25,734 nucleotides of DNA from assembly GCA_937990665.1 (NCBI GenBank), contig CALKRF010000131.1, positions 1-25,734 on the forward strand. The letters are read 5' to 3'. This DNA is from an uncultured Atopobium sp. GTDB lineage: Bacteria; Actinomycetota; Coriobacteriia; Coriobacteriales; Atopobiaceae. The number at the start of each line of letters is the position of its first letter. Positions within the stretch are counted from its first letter, which is position 1. Shown here piece after piece: positions 15,163 through 23,162 of this stretch. Under the pieces are notes generated by a model. The model was not told the origin of the DNA. It was given only the letters and a program-made list of their open reading frames with translations, and did no database searches. A program made the translations under genes and the position numbers.

Positions 15163-16056
15163 CTACTTTGCTAGACGCGCCACAAGAATGCGCGGTCTGT
15201 GCGTCAAATCCTCTTTGACCTCAACGGACTCCCACACTCCCTGCTGTTCAGCAAGGTGCGCCGCCTTGTCTAGGTGCCCCTCGTAGAGCTCAACGCAGAG
15301 CATTCCACCAGGTAGAAGCATATGTGGAGCAGCCTCCAGTAATCGCCTATAGACGTCCAGACCGTCCTCTCCCCCGTCAAGCGCCAGCTCAGGCTCAAAG
15401 CCCTTGACCTCAGTAGGTACCTCCTGCTCAAGCACGCGTGTGGGAATGTAGGGCGGATTAGACACCAACACCGAGAAGGACTGTACAAGCTCTGCAGGCA
15501 AGCCTTCTACCAGGTCGCACTCAATGAGCTCCACGCGCTCCTGGAGGTCCAGGGCATCTCTGTTGCGAGTTGCCAGCGCAATCGCCTGAGGAGAAAGATC
15601 TGTAGCGTAGACGCGCGTCTGTGGACGCTCAGTAGCAATAGAGAGCGATATGCAGCCCGTTCCTACGCCAACCTCAAGCACGCGCACTTCCCCGTCAGCG
15701 TTTTGAGTTGCCGCGTCAACGCCCGCTAGCGCAACGTCTACCAGCACCTCAGTCTCTGGTCGTGGGATAAGCACGCCTGGCTCGCAGGTAAGAACCAGGT
15801 GCCTAAAGGGCATCTCGCCCGTCACGTACTGGAGCGGCTCCCCTTCTGCACGGCGCTTAATTGCCTCGCGCATACGAGTGCGCTCATCCGCAGAAAGCGG
15901 CTTGTCAAAGTTGGTGTAGAGCTGAACGCGAGAAAGGCCTGTCACCGCGGACAGGAGCCATTCTGCAGAAAGACGTGGATGCTCATCACCCTTCTTTTCC
16001 AGGTGCTGAGTAGTCCACGTCAAAATTTTCTGGATTGTCCAAACTTCATCTGTCAT
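15163..16056 (-). CDS. prmC: Release factor glutamine methyltransferase
   Basis: Methylates the glutamine of the GGQ motif of release factors using S-adenosylmethionine. The 297-residue protein has the N-terminal helical domain (1-85), with PLQYVTGEMPF leading into the catalytic part, PGVLIPRPETE, motif I VLEVGVGTGCISLS (126-139), and the diagnostic SNPPYIP with NPPY at 200-203. The start lies 12 bases after the prfA stop. Its weak AAGG ribosome site overlaps that stop, suggesting coupling. Its substrate is encoded next door. Confidence 0.95.
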   Translation of the reverse strand: MTDEVWTIQKILTWTTQHLEKKGDEHPRLSAEWLLSAVTGLSRVQLYTNFDKPLSADERTRMREAIKRRAEGEPLQYVTGEMPFRHLVLTCEPGVLIPRPETEVLVDVALAGVDAATQNADGEVRVLEVGVGTGCISLSIATERPQTRVYATDLSPQAIALATRNRDALDLQERVELIECDLVEGLPAELVQSFSVLVSNPPYIPTRVLEQEVPTEVKGFEPELALDGGEDGLDVYRRLLEAAPHMLLPGGMLCVELYEGHLDKAAHLAEQQGVWESVEVKEDLTHRPRILVARLAK

Positions 16057-16068
16057 GAAGTTTGCGCC

Positions 16069-17136
16069 TTACACAGCCTGAGCGAGTTTCTCGGCACGCT
16101 CTGCTGCAGCAAGAGCCTCAATAACGGATGGCAGCGTATCGCCCAGAAGAACGCCATTATAGGTGCCGTTGAAGCCGACGCGGTGGTCAGTTACGCGGTC
16201 CTGTGGCTGGTTGTATGTACGGATCTTCTCGGAACGTGCACCATGACCAATCTGGGAAAGACGCTCTGCACCCTGCTCAGCTTGCTGACGCTCCAGCTCC
16301 ATCTCATAGAGGCGAGCACGAAGCATCTGCATACAAACCTCGCGGTTCTGAATCTGAGAACGCTGATCCTGAGACTGAACAACGGTATTTGTTGGCAGGT
16401 GAGTAATACGAACTGCGGAATAGGTGGTGTTAACGCACTGACCACCAGGGCCGGATGCGCAGTAGGTGTCAATGCGCAGGTCTTCCTGGTTGATCTGAAT
16501 ATCAATCTCGTCAGCCTCTGGGAGAACTGCAACAGTTGCGGTAGAGGTCTGAATGCGGCCCTGAGACTCAGTCTTAGGAACGCGCTGAACACGGTGAACA
16601 CCGGATTCATACTTCATAACTGAATAGACCTTATCGCCTGTGACTTTGAACTCAATAGTCTTGAAGCCGCCTGCCTCAGAAGGAGAGCTGGACAGAATCT
16701 CTGTCTTCCAACCACGAGCCTCAGCAAAGCGCTCATACATTTTGAAGAGGTCGCCTGCAAAGATTGCCGCCTCATCGCCGCCAACACCAGCGCGAATCTC
16801 AACGATAGTGTCCTTCTCGTCATTTGGATCGCCTGGGATCAGCATGACCTTGATCTCATCCTCAAGCTGAGGAAGCATCTCTTCATTAGCAGCAATATCT
16901 TCCTGCAGCATCTCTTTTTCTTCTGGATCAGAAGTGGCGTTGAGAAGCTCTTTTGCAGCCTCAATGTCATCAAGGGCAGTGATGTACTTATTGGCGTGAG
17001 CAACCAAGTCCGCCTGATTAGAGTGCTCTTTTGCTACGCGAGCATACTCTTTTGGATCAGAGACAACGGCTGGGTCTGCAAGCTTTTGCTCAAGCTCAGC
17101 ATAGGCCTCAACGATTTTTTCTAGCTTGTCACGCAT
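16069..17136 (-). CDS. prfA: Peptide chain release factor 1
   Basis: Reads UAA and UAG and triggers peptide release. The 355-residue protein has the stop-codon tripeptide region VPKTESQGR (PxT at 187-189) and the GGQ motif at 231-233 in SGPGGQCVNTTYSAVR. The common GGQHVNTTDSAVR is changed to GGQC...TTY; actinobacterial proteins commonly carry SGPGGQSVNTTYSAVR, so this is a lineage-like variant and not a defect. The ATG at 17136 follows AGGAG. It probably heads the prfA-prmC-tsaC run. Confidence 0.97.
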   Translation of the reverse strand: MRDKLEKIVEAYAELEQKLADPAVVSDPKEYARVAKEHSNQADLVAHANKYITALDDIEAAKELLNATSDPEEKEMLQEDIAANEEMLPQLEDEIKVMLIPGDPNDEKDTIVEIRAGVGGDEAAIFAGDLFKMYERFAEARGWKTEILSSSPSEAGGFKTIEFKVTGDKVYSVMKYESGVHRVQRVPKTESQGRIQTSTATVAVLPEADEIDIQINQEDLRIDTYCASGPGGQCVNTTYSAVRITHLPTNTVVQSQDQRSQIQNREVCMQMLRARLYEMELERQQAEQGAERLSQIGHGARSEKIRTYNQPQDRVTDHRVGFNGTYNGVLLGDTLPSVIEALAAAERAEKLAQAV

Positions 17137-17170
17137 TCCTGCTCCTAAGATAAGTGCCTCGTGCGCGCTT

Positions 17171-17213
17171 GGCTTATAAGCCTGTGGCCAAACTGTAGCG
17201 CAAGCTGCTTGCG
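17171..17213 (-). promoter_or_regulatory. Candidate prfA promoter overlapped by two palindromes
   Basis: On the minus strand TTGCGC (17203-17198) and TTATAA (17179-17174) are 18 bases apart and about 40 bases upstream of prfA. The -10 lies within the perfect 12-base palindrome GGCTTATAAGCC (17171-17182). The -35 overlaps the inverted repeat CGCAAG-3-CTTGCG (17199-17213). Both suit operator sites, but this is inference. Confidence 0.45.
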
Positions 17214-17295
17214 AGGTGAGATTTCAACTAAAGAAGTGTACCACCACTAGGCAGTTTTTAAACCGATACCTCCCTATCTGCACAGGATGAGGGTA

Positions 17296-17314
17296 CACAA
17301 GTTACGTAATTGTG
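17296..17314 (+). promoter_or_regulatory. Imperfect palindrome upstream of the unidentified membrane protein gene
   Basis: CACAA and TTGTG flank the palindromic core TTACGTAA, about 40 bases before the start at 17352. It could be an operator for this gene. No confident -10/-35 pair was found around it. Confidence 0.3.
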
Positions 17315-17351
17315 AGAAAATTACAGCAGGTTCATACGGTAATGAGGCGCT

Positions 17352-19070
17352 ATGACTTCTAAGAACAAAACTTCACAACCAGATAACACGCCTGCTGCAG
17401 AGGTCACCTCTTCTGATCAGAAGACCCTTGATACCCAGGCTGCTGAGGCAGCTGACACTGCTGGCGAGAAGACCGACGAGCTTGAAGAGGTCACCGACCC
17501 TATTGCTGCTGACTTGGCTGCCGCTGACGAAGACTACATCATGGAAATTGTCAGCCCCATCTTCCCTGGTCTAGACGAAGACGAGGCTGCTCTGGCTTCG
17601 GATGAGAGCTCTCCTGAAAACGACGCGGATAGCACAACTGACCTGGAGAAAATCGTAAACGATGCAGCTCTAACACAGGACCTTTCTGCTGTAGAAGCTC
17701 GCCTCAAAGAGCTTGAAGAGAGCACTCACGAACATGCGGAGACTGAAGCTACTGAAGCTTCTGTCAAAAATGCTGCTGACGCGGGTAATGCAACCTCTGA
17801 CGATGACGCAACGTCTATAAAAGATGTTGCTGATACGTTCTCAAGCTATCTTCGCAGCAGGCGTCGTGCGCTATTTAGGTTTGTACGCCGCTACAGCCTG
17901 CTTTCTGGCATTCTTGCGCTTTTAAGTCTTGCTATTTTATCTGCAGTTATCGTGTTCTTTATTCGCGTGAGCAATGTACCTTCAACTGATACCGTTATTG
18001 CTGATGCGCGCACACGCGTTGAGGCACCAGCTTGGACTCCTGGTGAATATGATGCCGATGAGTCCTTACTCCTTACGGGCATTGAAGTTGTTTCTCGCAC
18101 CAGAAGTACCACGGCAATCTCAAGTGATGCCGCGCAGTTTGGTGCGACGGGCTACGCCAACTCTGTAGTACGCCTTACCTATACAGGTAATGCAATTGCT
18201 GCTACAAAGATGACCAAACTTGGATACGCAAATACCCAGGGCTGGAACGCCATTGGTGACGAAGAATCACAATCTGTTACCTACCAGGCAACTTCGGGCG
18301 TTTCCACCACAAAAGTCCTTGACGCTATTGGCGATGTGCTAGCAAAACTTGATGAGAAAAATCCTAACGAAGCTATTTCTTATAGCTCGCAGTTCTCTGG
18401 CGCAACCTTCACTGTTCTTGATGCGGGCTTTGACCGTGAACAGCAAACCTGCTGGGTAAGAATGTCGGGTGTTTCACCAACCTTCTTTGGATCGCTCACC
18501 TGCGAAATTACCGCCTCATTTACCTTTGATGCTTCTACGGGTACCTGGGCATTGGACACAGCCAACCCATCGGCAGGACTTAAGTACGACTACAGCGGGC
18601 TCGTAGGAACGTGGAAGGGTACCTTTGTTAGCTGTGAAGCCAGTAGCGGCAGTCCTTGTTACGCTGGCAGAACTAATCCTTTAACGCTGACCGTAACGTC
18701 TGCAGGTTTTTCTCGAGATCAGCTGGTACTTACGGGTACTGCAGAGGGTGTTGTCCACAACCATGGAGCGCTTAACACCTCGTACCGTTGGTATCCAGGT
18801 GACACTGAGTTCAAGAACGCATCTGTCTCTCTGACTACTTCTGGAACCATCGGAGATCAAATTCAGGTTTCTGGAGTGGTAGATGTAACCAATGCAAGTC
18901 TGGATGCTCATTCTGCTTCTAGCACGTCCCTCAGCACAGCTCAAAAACCACAGTTGAAAGTTACTTTTGATATTGCTGATAACAGCGTGGTAGCTCAGCT
19001 TATTTCCACCCACACGGAAAACGGTCAGACCGTCACCTTTACTGATACCTACCAACTCTCCAAAGAGTAA
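17352..19070 (+). CDS. Unidentified single-pass membrane protein with acidic cytoplasmic tail
   Basis: Not recognised. The 572-residue protein has a highly acidic, Ala/Asp/Glu/Thr-rich N-terminus (1-160), a basic stretch (RSRRRALFRFVRR, 168-180), one membrane helix (about 181-205) and a large Ser/Thr-rich, probably beta-rich outer part. That part contains four cysteines (367, 384, 428, 436), possibly two disulfides. The segment from about 417 (LVGTWKGTF) to the end looks like a separate domain, with YAGRTNPLTLTVT and VVHNHG. The membrane order (positive-inside rule) puts the C-terminus outside. The ATG follows TGAGG. It is the only plus-strand gene, is monocistronic, and ends at a strong terminator. 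A sensor, wall-binding or adhesion role is possible but not shown. Confidence 0.85.
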   Translation: MTSKNKTSQPDNTPAAEVTSSDQKTLDTQAAEAADTAGEKTDELEEVTDPIAADLAAADEDYIMEIVSPIFPGLDEDEAALASDESSPENDADSTTDLEKIVNDAALTQDLSAVEARLKELEESTHEHAETEATEASVKNAADAGNATSDDDATSIKDVADTFSSYLRSRRRALFRFVRRYSLLSGILALLSLAILSAVIVFFIRVSNVPSTDTVIADARTRVEAPAWTPGEYDADESLLLTGIEVVSRTRSTTAISSDAAQFGATGYANSVVRLTYTGNAIAATKMTKLGYANTQGWNAIGDEESQSVTYQATSGVSTTKVLDAIGDVLAKLDEKNPNEAISYSSQFSGATFTVLDAGFDREQQTCWVRMSGVSPTFFGSLTCEITASFTFDASTGTWALDTANPSAGLKYDYSGLVGTWKGTFVSCEASSGSPCYAGRTNPLTLTVTSAGFSRDQLVLTGTAEGVVHNHGALNTSYRWYPGDTEFKNASVSLTTSGTIGDQIQVSGVVDVTNASLDAHSASSTSLSTAQKPQLKVTFDIADNSVVAQLISTHTENGQTVTFTDTYQLSKE

Positions 19071-19075
19071 AAATA

Positions 19076-19107
19076 ATCCCGTCAGGCCGAGTCTTTCCTG
19101 ACGGGAT
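19076..19107. terminator. Bidirectional terminator between convergent genes
   Basis: Perfect 11-bp arms ATCCCGTCAGG and CCTGACGGGAT with a 10-base loop. The plus-strand tail is TTTC. The minus-strand tail ATTATTTTTAC is T-rich, so the hairpin can serve both the plus-strand membrane protein gene and the DedA gene, which ends at 19143. Confidence 0.93.
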
Positions 19108-19142
19108 TTCTATCATCAAATTACGAGAAGTACAAAGGCTTG

Positions 19143-19832
19143 TTACTGCACCTTATCTTCTTCCTTATCTGTGGCTTCTTCGTCGTTCTTCTCGCCCTTA
19201 TGCATGCGTCCACGAACAATTCCCACAATTGTAGGGATGATCGAGACCGCAACAATTCCCACAATCAGCAGCTCAAAGTGCTCCTGAACTACAGGGATAC
19301 CGCCAAAGAAATAACCAAGCAGTACAAACATCGTGGACCAGGTTAGGCCGCCCAGAATGTTATAGATGCCAAAGTTGCGCCAGTGCATACCGCCCATACC
19401 CGCAATAAAAGGTACAAATGTGCGGATAAAGGGGAAAAAGCGCCCTAAGAAAATTGCCAGATGACCGTGCTTGTCCAAAAACATCTGGGTCTTTTCAAGA
19501 TGCTCTGGAGTGAGTGCTTTAACTTTTCCAGAAGCAATGATTTTTTGACCAAAGAAATGGCCAATCATAAAGTTCATCTGGTCGCCAAGAATTGCGGCAG
19601 CCCACGTAATAACAAGCAGCAAAACAATATTAAAGCCACCGTTGTGGGCAAAAAATCCTGCTGCAAAAAGCAGAGAATCACCTGGTAAAAATGGGAAAAA
19701 GACTACGCCGGTCTCAATAAAAACAATCAGAAAAACAAAACCGTACGCAGCAAGAGGGCCTGTGGCAATCATTGAAGCAATAAATGCGCGAGGATCTCTA
19801 AGCAGCTCAATGATGTAGTTTACAAAACCCAT
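19143..19832 (-). CDS. DedA (SNARE-associated/VTT) family membrane protein
   Basis: DedA proteins are membrane proteins; some move undecaprenyl phosphate or other lipids back across the membrane. The 229-residue protein has several hydrophobic helices, the re-entrant loop region ETGVVFFPFLPGDSLLFAAG (about 41-60), and the diagnostic GRFFPFIRTFVPFIAGMGGM with its conserved arginine and prolines. The C-terminus is a charged tail (KGEKNDEEATDKEEDK). The ATG at 19832 has no clear ribosome site (only GGA at distance), so the start is less certain. The gene lies 53 bases after the SRP RNA on the same strand and could be reached by read-through. Confidence 0.92.
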   Translation of the reverse strand: MGFVNYIIELLRDPRAFIASMIATGPLAAYGFVFLIVFIETGVVFFPFLPGDSLLFAAGFFAHNGGFNIVLLLVITWAAAILGDQMNFMIGHFFGQKIIASGKVKALTPEHLEKTQMFLDKHGHLAIFLGRFFPFIRTFVPFIAGMGGMHWRNFGIYNILGGLTWSTMFVLLGYFFGGIPVVQEHFELLIVGIVAVSIIPTIVGIVRGRMHKGEKNDEEATDKEEDKVQ

Positions 19833-19885
19833 CGAAGTCCAATCGTCGTGACAAATGTCGCGGCAAACACGCTATACGCCTAAGA

Positions 19886-19994
19886 AAAGCGCATTGAGTG
19901 GGAACGGATGCCCGCGAGTGACCCCTTATGGCTGCTGTCTCCCGACCCTGACCAGGTTCGAGGTGTCACGTCATCCGCACCCGCTCAATGCGCT
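19886..19994 (-). ncRNA. ffs: Signal recognition particle RNA (small bacterial type)
   Basis: The minus strand folds as one long rod: the ends AGCGCATTGAG and CTCAATGCGCT pair perfectly. The apical part contains the SRP hallmark: CCTGGTCAGG, then a short GGGAGAC tip close to the GGAA-type tetraloop region, then AGCAGCCA. The length of about 109 bases fits the 4.5S-like class that binds Ffh. The 3' end runs into TTTTC, a weak terminator. The ends are set by the outer stem and may be off by a few bases. Confidence 0.93.
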
Positions 19995-20000
19995 GTAGAT

Positions 20001-20029
20001 ACTCTACCCTATTAGAGAAATCTTTGCAC
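20001..20029 (-). promoter_or_regulatory. Candidate promoter of the SRP RNA gene
   Basis: On the minus strand TAGAGT (20006-20001) stands about seven bases before the mature 5' end and 17 bases after GTGCAA (20029-20024). The -10 and spacing are reasonable; the -35 matches the consensus at only three positions. Confidence 0.4.
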
Positions 20030-20043
20030 AGATCGTATCGCTT

Positions 20044-20382
20044 CTATGCATTTTTTGACGAATTTTTTTCAATTGCTTTGATGATCTTCTCGACGTTCTT
20101 TTTTCCTCTTGAGATACCTACATGCAAAATTCCAGCTATAGGAACAGATATGACGAGAAGAACTATGCCGCCCACGAGCACAGCCGTTGCCATAGAACTT
20201 GTAGAGAGACTTCCGTACACGCTGAGATATATAAGCCATGCTCCAATTGCGATACCAGAATAAGCGGCTCTTCTATAAACGCTTAGTGTTCCAAGAGCTT
20301 TTGTCTGCATACGAGCCTCGACAACCAAAGGGTTATCCTCGTGTGAATGAGAAGCTGCTCCTACATAGTTTTTCTTGCTCAT
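20044..20382 (-). CDS. Small two-helix membrane protein, function unknown
   Basis: Not recognised. The 112-residue protein (start MSKKNYVGAAS) has a hydrophilic N-terminus with HSHEDN, two hydrophobic helices (about 40-58 and 66-88, the latter TAVLVGGIVLLVISVPIAGIL) and a lysine-rich C-terminus, so both ends are probably cytoplasmic. The ATG at 20382 is preferred over an in-frame TTG four codons upstream because GAGAG precedes it. The hairpin after the PTS operon lies only 16 bases before the start, so this gene is either read through from the PTS operon or has a promoter inside or upstream of that hairpin. Confidence 0.75.
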   Translation of the reverse strand: MSKKNYVGAASHSHEDNPLVVEARMQTKALGTLSVYRRAAYSGIAIGAWLIYLSVYGSLSTSSMATAVLVGGIVLLVISVPIAGILHVGISRGKKNVEKIIKAIEKNSSKNA

Positions 20383-20397
20383 AAAAACTCTCAATCA

Positions 20398-20429
20398 AAA
20401 GTGGCATCGCCGTATGACGATGCCACTTT
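20398..20429. terminator. Terminator-like hairpin after the PTS operon
   Basis: Perfect 12-bp arms AAAGTGGCATCG and CGATGCCACTTT with an 8-base loop, 45 bases after the PTS IID stop on the minus strand. The tail there is TTTTGATTG, a short T-run, so termination may be partial and let some transcription reach the small membrane protein gene just downstream. Confidence 0.8.
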
Positions 20430-20474
20430 ATTACGTTTGTCTTTTCTGCGCCAGACAGGATTTTGCGCAAAAAA

Positions 20475-21293
20475 TTAGTAAGACAGACCTGGGTTGAAGA
20501 CGCCAATAACAACGCCAACAAGTGCTACAACAACAAGAATAAGCATAACAACCGTTGGGCTGAGCTTCTTCTTAGTCATCAACCACCAGCAAAGGTATAC
20601 AAACAGAAGGTTCAATACCTTAGGGAAGATGCCATTAAGTGTTGTCTGAATGTCAACACCAGCAATATTCAGAGAAGTGGTGACGTTAATCCATGTAGCA
20701 GCAACAGAGCCAATGACCATAGTACCAATCATAACAATGGAGCTACGGAGAGCCTCGGACTCAGGACCAACAAGTGCCTCAACAGCAGAAGAGCCCAAGC
20801 TATAGCCCTGGTCGTAAGCAAACTTCATGCCGAAGTACATAATGAGGTTCCAGATCACAACATAGAACAGTGGGCCAAGAACGGAGCCGCCCTTAGAAAG
20901 GCCAAGTGCAATTCCAAGAAGAATTGGAATAAAGGTACCAACGATAATGGAGTCACCAAGACCAGCAAGAGGGCCCATAAGACCAGCGCGAAGACCATTG
21001 ATGGTCTCGTCGTCGATTGCCTCGCCGTTTGCGCGAGCCTCTTCAAGAGAAGCGGTCAAGCCAACAACCATAGAACCAATCTGTGGCTCAGTATTAAAGA
21101 AGGTTGTATAGGTAGAAAGTGCCTCAACCTTTTGGTCATCAGTATCGTAAAGCTCGTCAACGATTGGAAGCATGGATGCAAGGTAACCAAATGTCTGCAT
21201 GTGCTCCTGAGAGAAGCAGGTAAGATTGCCGTAAATCCAGCTCAAGAAAGACTTATTACGTGCTTTCTGAGAAATGGTTTTCTTTTCAGCCAT
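20475..21293 (-). CDS. PTS mannose/fructose/sorbose-family IID component
   Basis: One of the two membrane parts of a mannose-family phosphotransferase importer. The 272-residue protein begins with a charged cytoplasmic segment and contains family blocks MLPIVDELY, ALSTYTTFFNTEPQIGSMVVGLTASLEEARANG and INGLRAGLMGPLAGLGDSI. It ends in hydrophobic helices (SPTVVMLILVVVALVGVVIGVF). The start at 21293 follows GAGGAGG, which lies in the last codons of the IIC gene, so the two are coupled. It is the last PTS gene of the run. Substrate cannot be told from sequence alone. Confidence 0.95.
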   Translation of the reverse strand: MAEKKTISQKARNKSFLSWIYGNLTCFSQEHMQTFGYLASMLPIVDELYDTDDQKVEALSTYTTFFNTEPQIGSMVVGLTASLEEARANGEAIDDETINGLRAGLMGPLAGLGDSIIVGTFIPILLGIALGLSKGGSVLGPLFYVVIWNLIMYFGMKFAYDQGYSLGSSAVEALVGPESEALRSSIVMIGTMVIGSVAATWINVTTSLNIAGVDIQTTLNGIFPKVLNLLFVYLCWWLMTKKKLSPTVVMLILVVVALVGVVIGVFNPGLSY

Positions 21294-21295
21294 GA

Positions 21296-22162
21296 TTAAA
21301 TATCCTCCTCTTCTTCATCGTCTGCGCTTACATTGCCTGATGCTGCAGCAGCCAAACGAACATTCTTTGCCTGCTGAAGCTGATAGTTAAGAACAGCAAA
21401 GAAGACTGCTACGACTGCAGAGACAATGAGGTTTAGGCCAAGTGCGCCAGCAAGGATAAAGCCAAAGGCAAAAGTTACCCAATCAAGAGGCTTAGTAATA
21501 ACCTGCTTGCACAAAATTGCAACACCAACGGTAGGAAGAAGGGTACCAACGGTGAAGAGGGTCATCATTGGGATACCGTTCATAGGGAGGTATTCCTTCA
21601 TGATGCCAACCATGCTCTCGCCAGCCATGCAAATGAAGAATGTTGGAATGAACGAGAAAATAATGTGAGAAACCCAAGGGAATACAAAGTCAACCATTGG
21701 AATGGTCTTCTTAATACGACCCCACTCTTTGCTCTCCATTGCGCGCCAACCAATACCCTGCCATACAAGGTTCATGGTAGCGGTGCCGTAGAACAAGACG
21801 GTACCAAGAGTACCAACAGCTGCACCAATAGCAGCTGCCTGAGATGCAGCCTCAACAGAGCTTGGATCAAGACCATAAGCCTTGATTGCAAGAATTGCTA
21901 GAGGAATACCAATGTAGGAAACTGCACGAACGTCAGCAGAAACAGTTCCACCAGGTGTTACGAGTGCAATGTAGACCAACTGGATTGCTGCACCAACAAT
22001 AATGCCAGTCTGGACGTCGCCAAGAATGACACCAACGACAAGACCTGCAACAAGTGGACGACCGAGGGTATAGTTACCTACGGTAGTACCAGCCATGCCA
22101 GGTAGTGACGCAAGGCATGCAAACAAACCCAAAAGGGCAGCTTGAAACGCATTAATTGCCAT
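21296..22162 (-). CDS. PTS mannose/fructose/sorbose-family IIC component
   Basis: The sugar-channel membrane subunit that works with IID. The 288-residue, strongly hydrophobic protein contains LGRPLVAGLVVGVILGDVQTGIIVGAAIQLVYIALVTPGGTVSAD, the family's N-terminal signature region. It ends in an acidic cytoplasmic tail (SADDEEEEDI). The ATG at 22162 follows GGAAGG, 19 bases after the IIB stop. The order IIA-IIB-IIC-IID on separate genes matches a four-gene man/lev-type operon. Confidence 0.95.
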   Translation of the reverse strand: MAINAFQAALLGLFACLASLPGMAGTTVGNYTLGRPLVAGLVVGVILGDVQTGIIVGAAIQLVYIALVTPGGTVSADVRAVSYIGIPLAILAIKAYGLDPSSVEAASQAAAIGAAVGTLGTVLFYGTATMNLVWQGIGWRAMESKEWGRIKKTIPMVDFVFPWVSHIIFSFIPTFFICMAGESMVGIMKEYLPMNGIPMMTLFTVGTLLPTVGVAILCKQVITKPLDWVTFAFGFILAGALGLNLIVSAVVAVFFAVLNYQLQQAKNVRLAAAASGNVSADDEEEEDI

Positions 22163-22181
22163 AAAAATCGCCTTCCGAATA

Positions 22182-22676
22182 CTACTTTACGTCAAACTTC
22201 TCGCGGAATTTAGGCCACTCACCAATTGCCTTTTCTTTAAGAAGAGCAAATTGAACGGTATAACCAGCTTTGGTTATATCTTCAAATGCCTGTCCCTCTT
22301 CTTGAGTAAAGGACTGGTTGTTGCCCAGCTTTACCGCACCAGGACGGTCATTACCAGGACCGATAATGACAGTGTTAATTCCTGGCTTAAAACCAAAGTC
22401 AACAAGAATTTTCTTCATGTCAACTGGGTTTTTAGTAATAAGAAAATAACGAGAATCGCTGTCTAGAACCTTCTGAGCGCTCTCTTTGAAGTGATCAAAT
22501 GTCCAAACAAATACTTTCTTGTCAGGTGCTGCTGACTTGTAAGCAGACTTAAGGACAGGATTTGATGCAGCCGCATCATTAACTGCAATGATTCCGTCAC
22601 AAGGAACCTCAAGGGCCCAACGAGTGACTGTCTGACCATGAATCATGCGGTCATCAACACGAACAAATGAAATCAT
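22182..22676 (-). CDS. PTS mannose/fructose/sorbose-family IIB component
   Basis: Cytoplasmic phosphocarrier that passes phosphate from IIA to the sugar. The 164-residue protein begins MISFVRVDDRMIHGQ, with the phosphorylated His13 in the typical R(V/I)DDR(L/M)IHGQ motif. The start at 22676 is chosen because AGGAG lies just upstream, inside a longer frame that begins five codons earlier. A 54-base gap from IIA contains a GCAAG/CTTGC hairpin, a possible weak spacer structure. Confidence 0.95.
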   Translation of the reverse strand: MISFVRVDDRMIHGQTVTRWALEVPCDGIIAVNDAAASNPVLKSAYKSAAPDKKVFVWTFDHFKESAQKVLDSDSRYFLITKNPVDMKKILVDFGFKPGINTVIIGPGNDRPGAVKLGNNQSFTQEEGQAFEDITKAGYTVQFALLKEKAIGEWPKFREKFDVK

Positions 22677-22730
22677 GTTTTCTCCTAACATATTTCTTAC
22701 GCAAGCAGCTACGCGTACTTGCAGTAATTA

Positions 22731-23162
22731 CTAAAGGTCTTCCTCGTCATCGTCTTCAAGAGCTAGGACAATCTGATTAACGCCATTTTTGCCTTCGTTC
22801 AGGACTGATGACACAAGAGCTTCACCACTTAGACCATCGTCGATTGCCATCAAAGCACCGATTGCCATGGGAAGATTGGCGCCACTAAAAGCCACGGTAT
22901 GAGAAAGCAGGCCTTTTTTGGCGAGAAGATCAAGCGCATTAGTAAGTGGAGATCCACCGATAATGTCACCAAGAACGACAACCTCGTCATCAGCAGTAAG
23001 TGGCTCAAGAATTTTTGACAAATTCTTTCTATATTCAGCTGCTCCCACGCCATCTTCCATGCTGTAGCTCAAGATGTCTTCTCTGGGCCCCATCAGCATG
23101 TCCATTACGCTATGCAGACCTGGTGCAAACGTTCCATGACTTACGAGCAAAAGGTACTTCAT
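22731..23162 (-). CDS. PTS mannose-family IIA component
   Basis: Receives phosphate from HPr at His9 (LLLVSHGTFAPGL) and gives it to IIB. The 143-residue EIIA-Man fold protein also shows VVVLGDIIGGSPLTNA and SGANLPMAIGAL, both typical. The acidic end (LEDDDEEDL) is unusual in charge but not in position. The ATG at 23162 follows GGAGCGG. It is the first gene of the PTS operon, behind a long AT-rich upstream region. Confidence 0.95.
   Translation of the reverse strand: MKYLLLVSHGTFAPGLHSVMDMLMGPREDILSYSMEDGVGAAEYRKNLSKILEPLTADDEVVVLGDIIGGSPLTNALDLLAKKGLLSHTVAFSGANLPMAIGALMAIDDGLSGEALVSSVLNEGKNGVNQIVLALEDDDEEDL

Noticed and set aside
15799..16623. Plus-strand open frame of 274 codons
   Set aside because: Antisense to prmC and prfA, both with diagnostic motifs; no ribosome site.
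16069..17136. GGQ neighbourhood change (GGQC, TTY) as a defective release factor
   Set aside because: GGQ and PxT are intact, and actinobacterial RF1 commonly has SGPGGQSVNTTYSAVR, so this is lineage variation.
20463..21299. Long plus-strand open frame of 278 codons
   Set aside because: Exactly antisense to the PTS IID gene, which has clear family motifs; the antisense product is Asn/Lys-rich and has no start signal.
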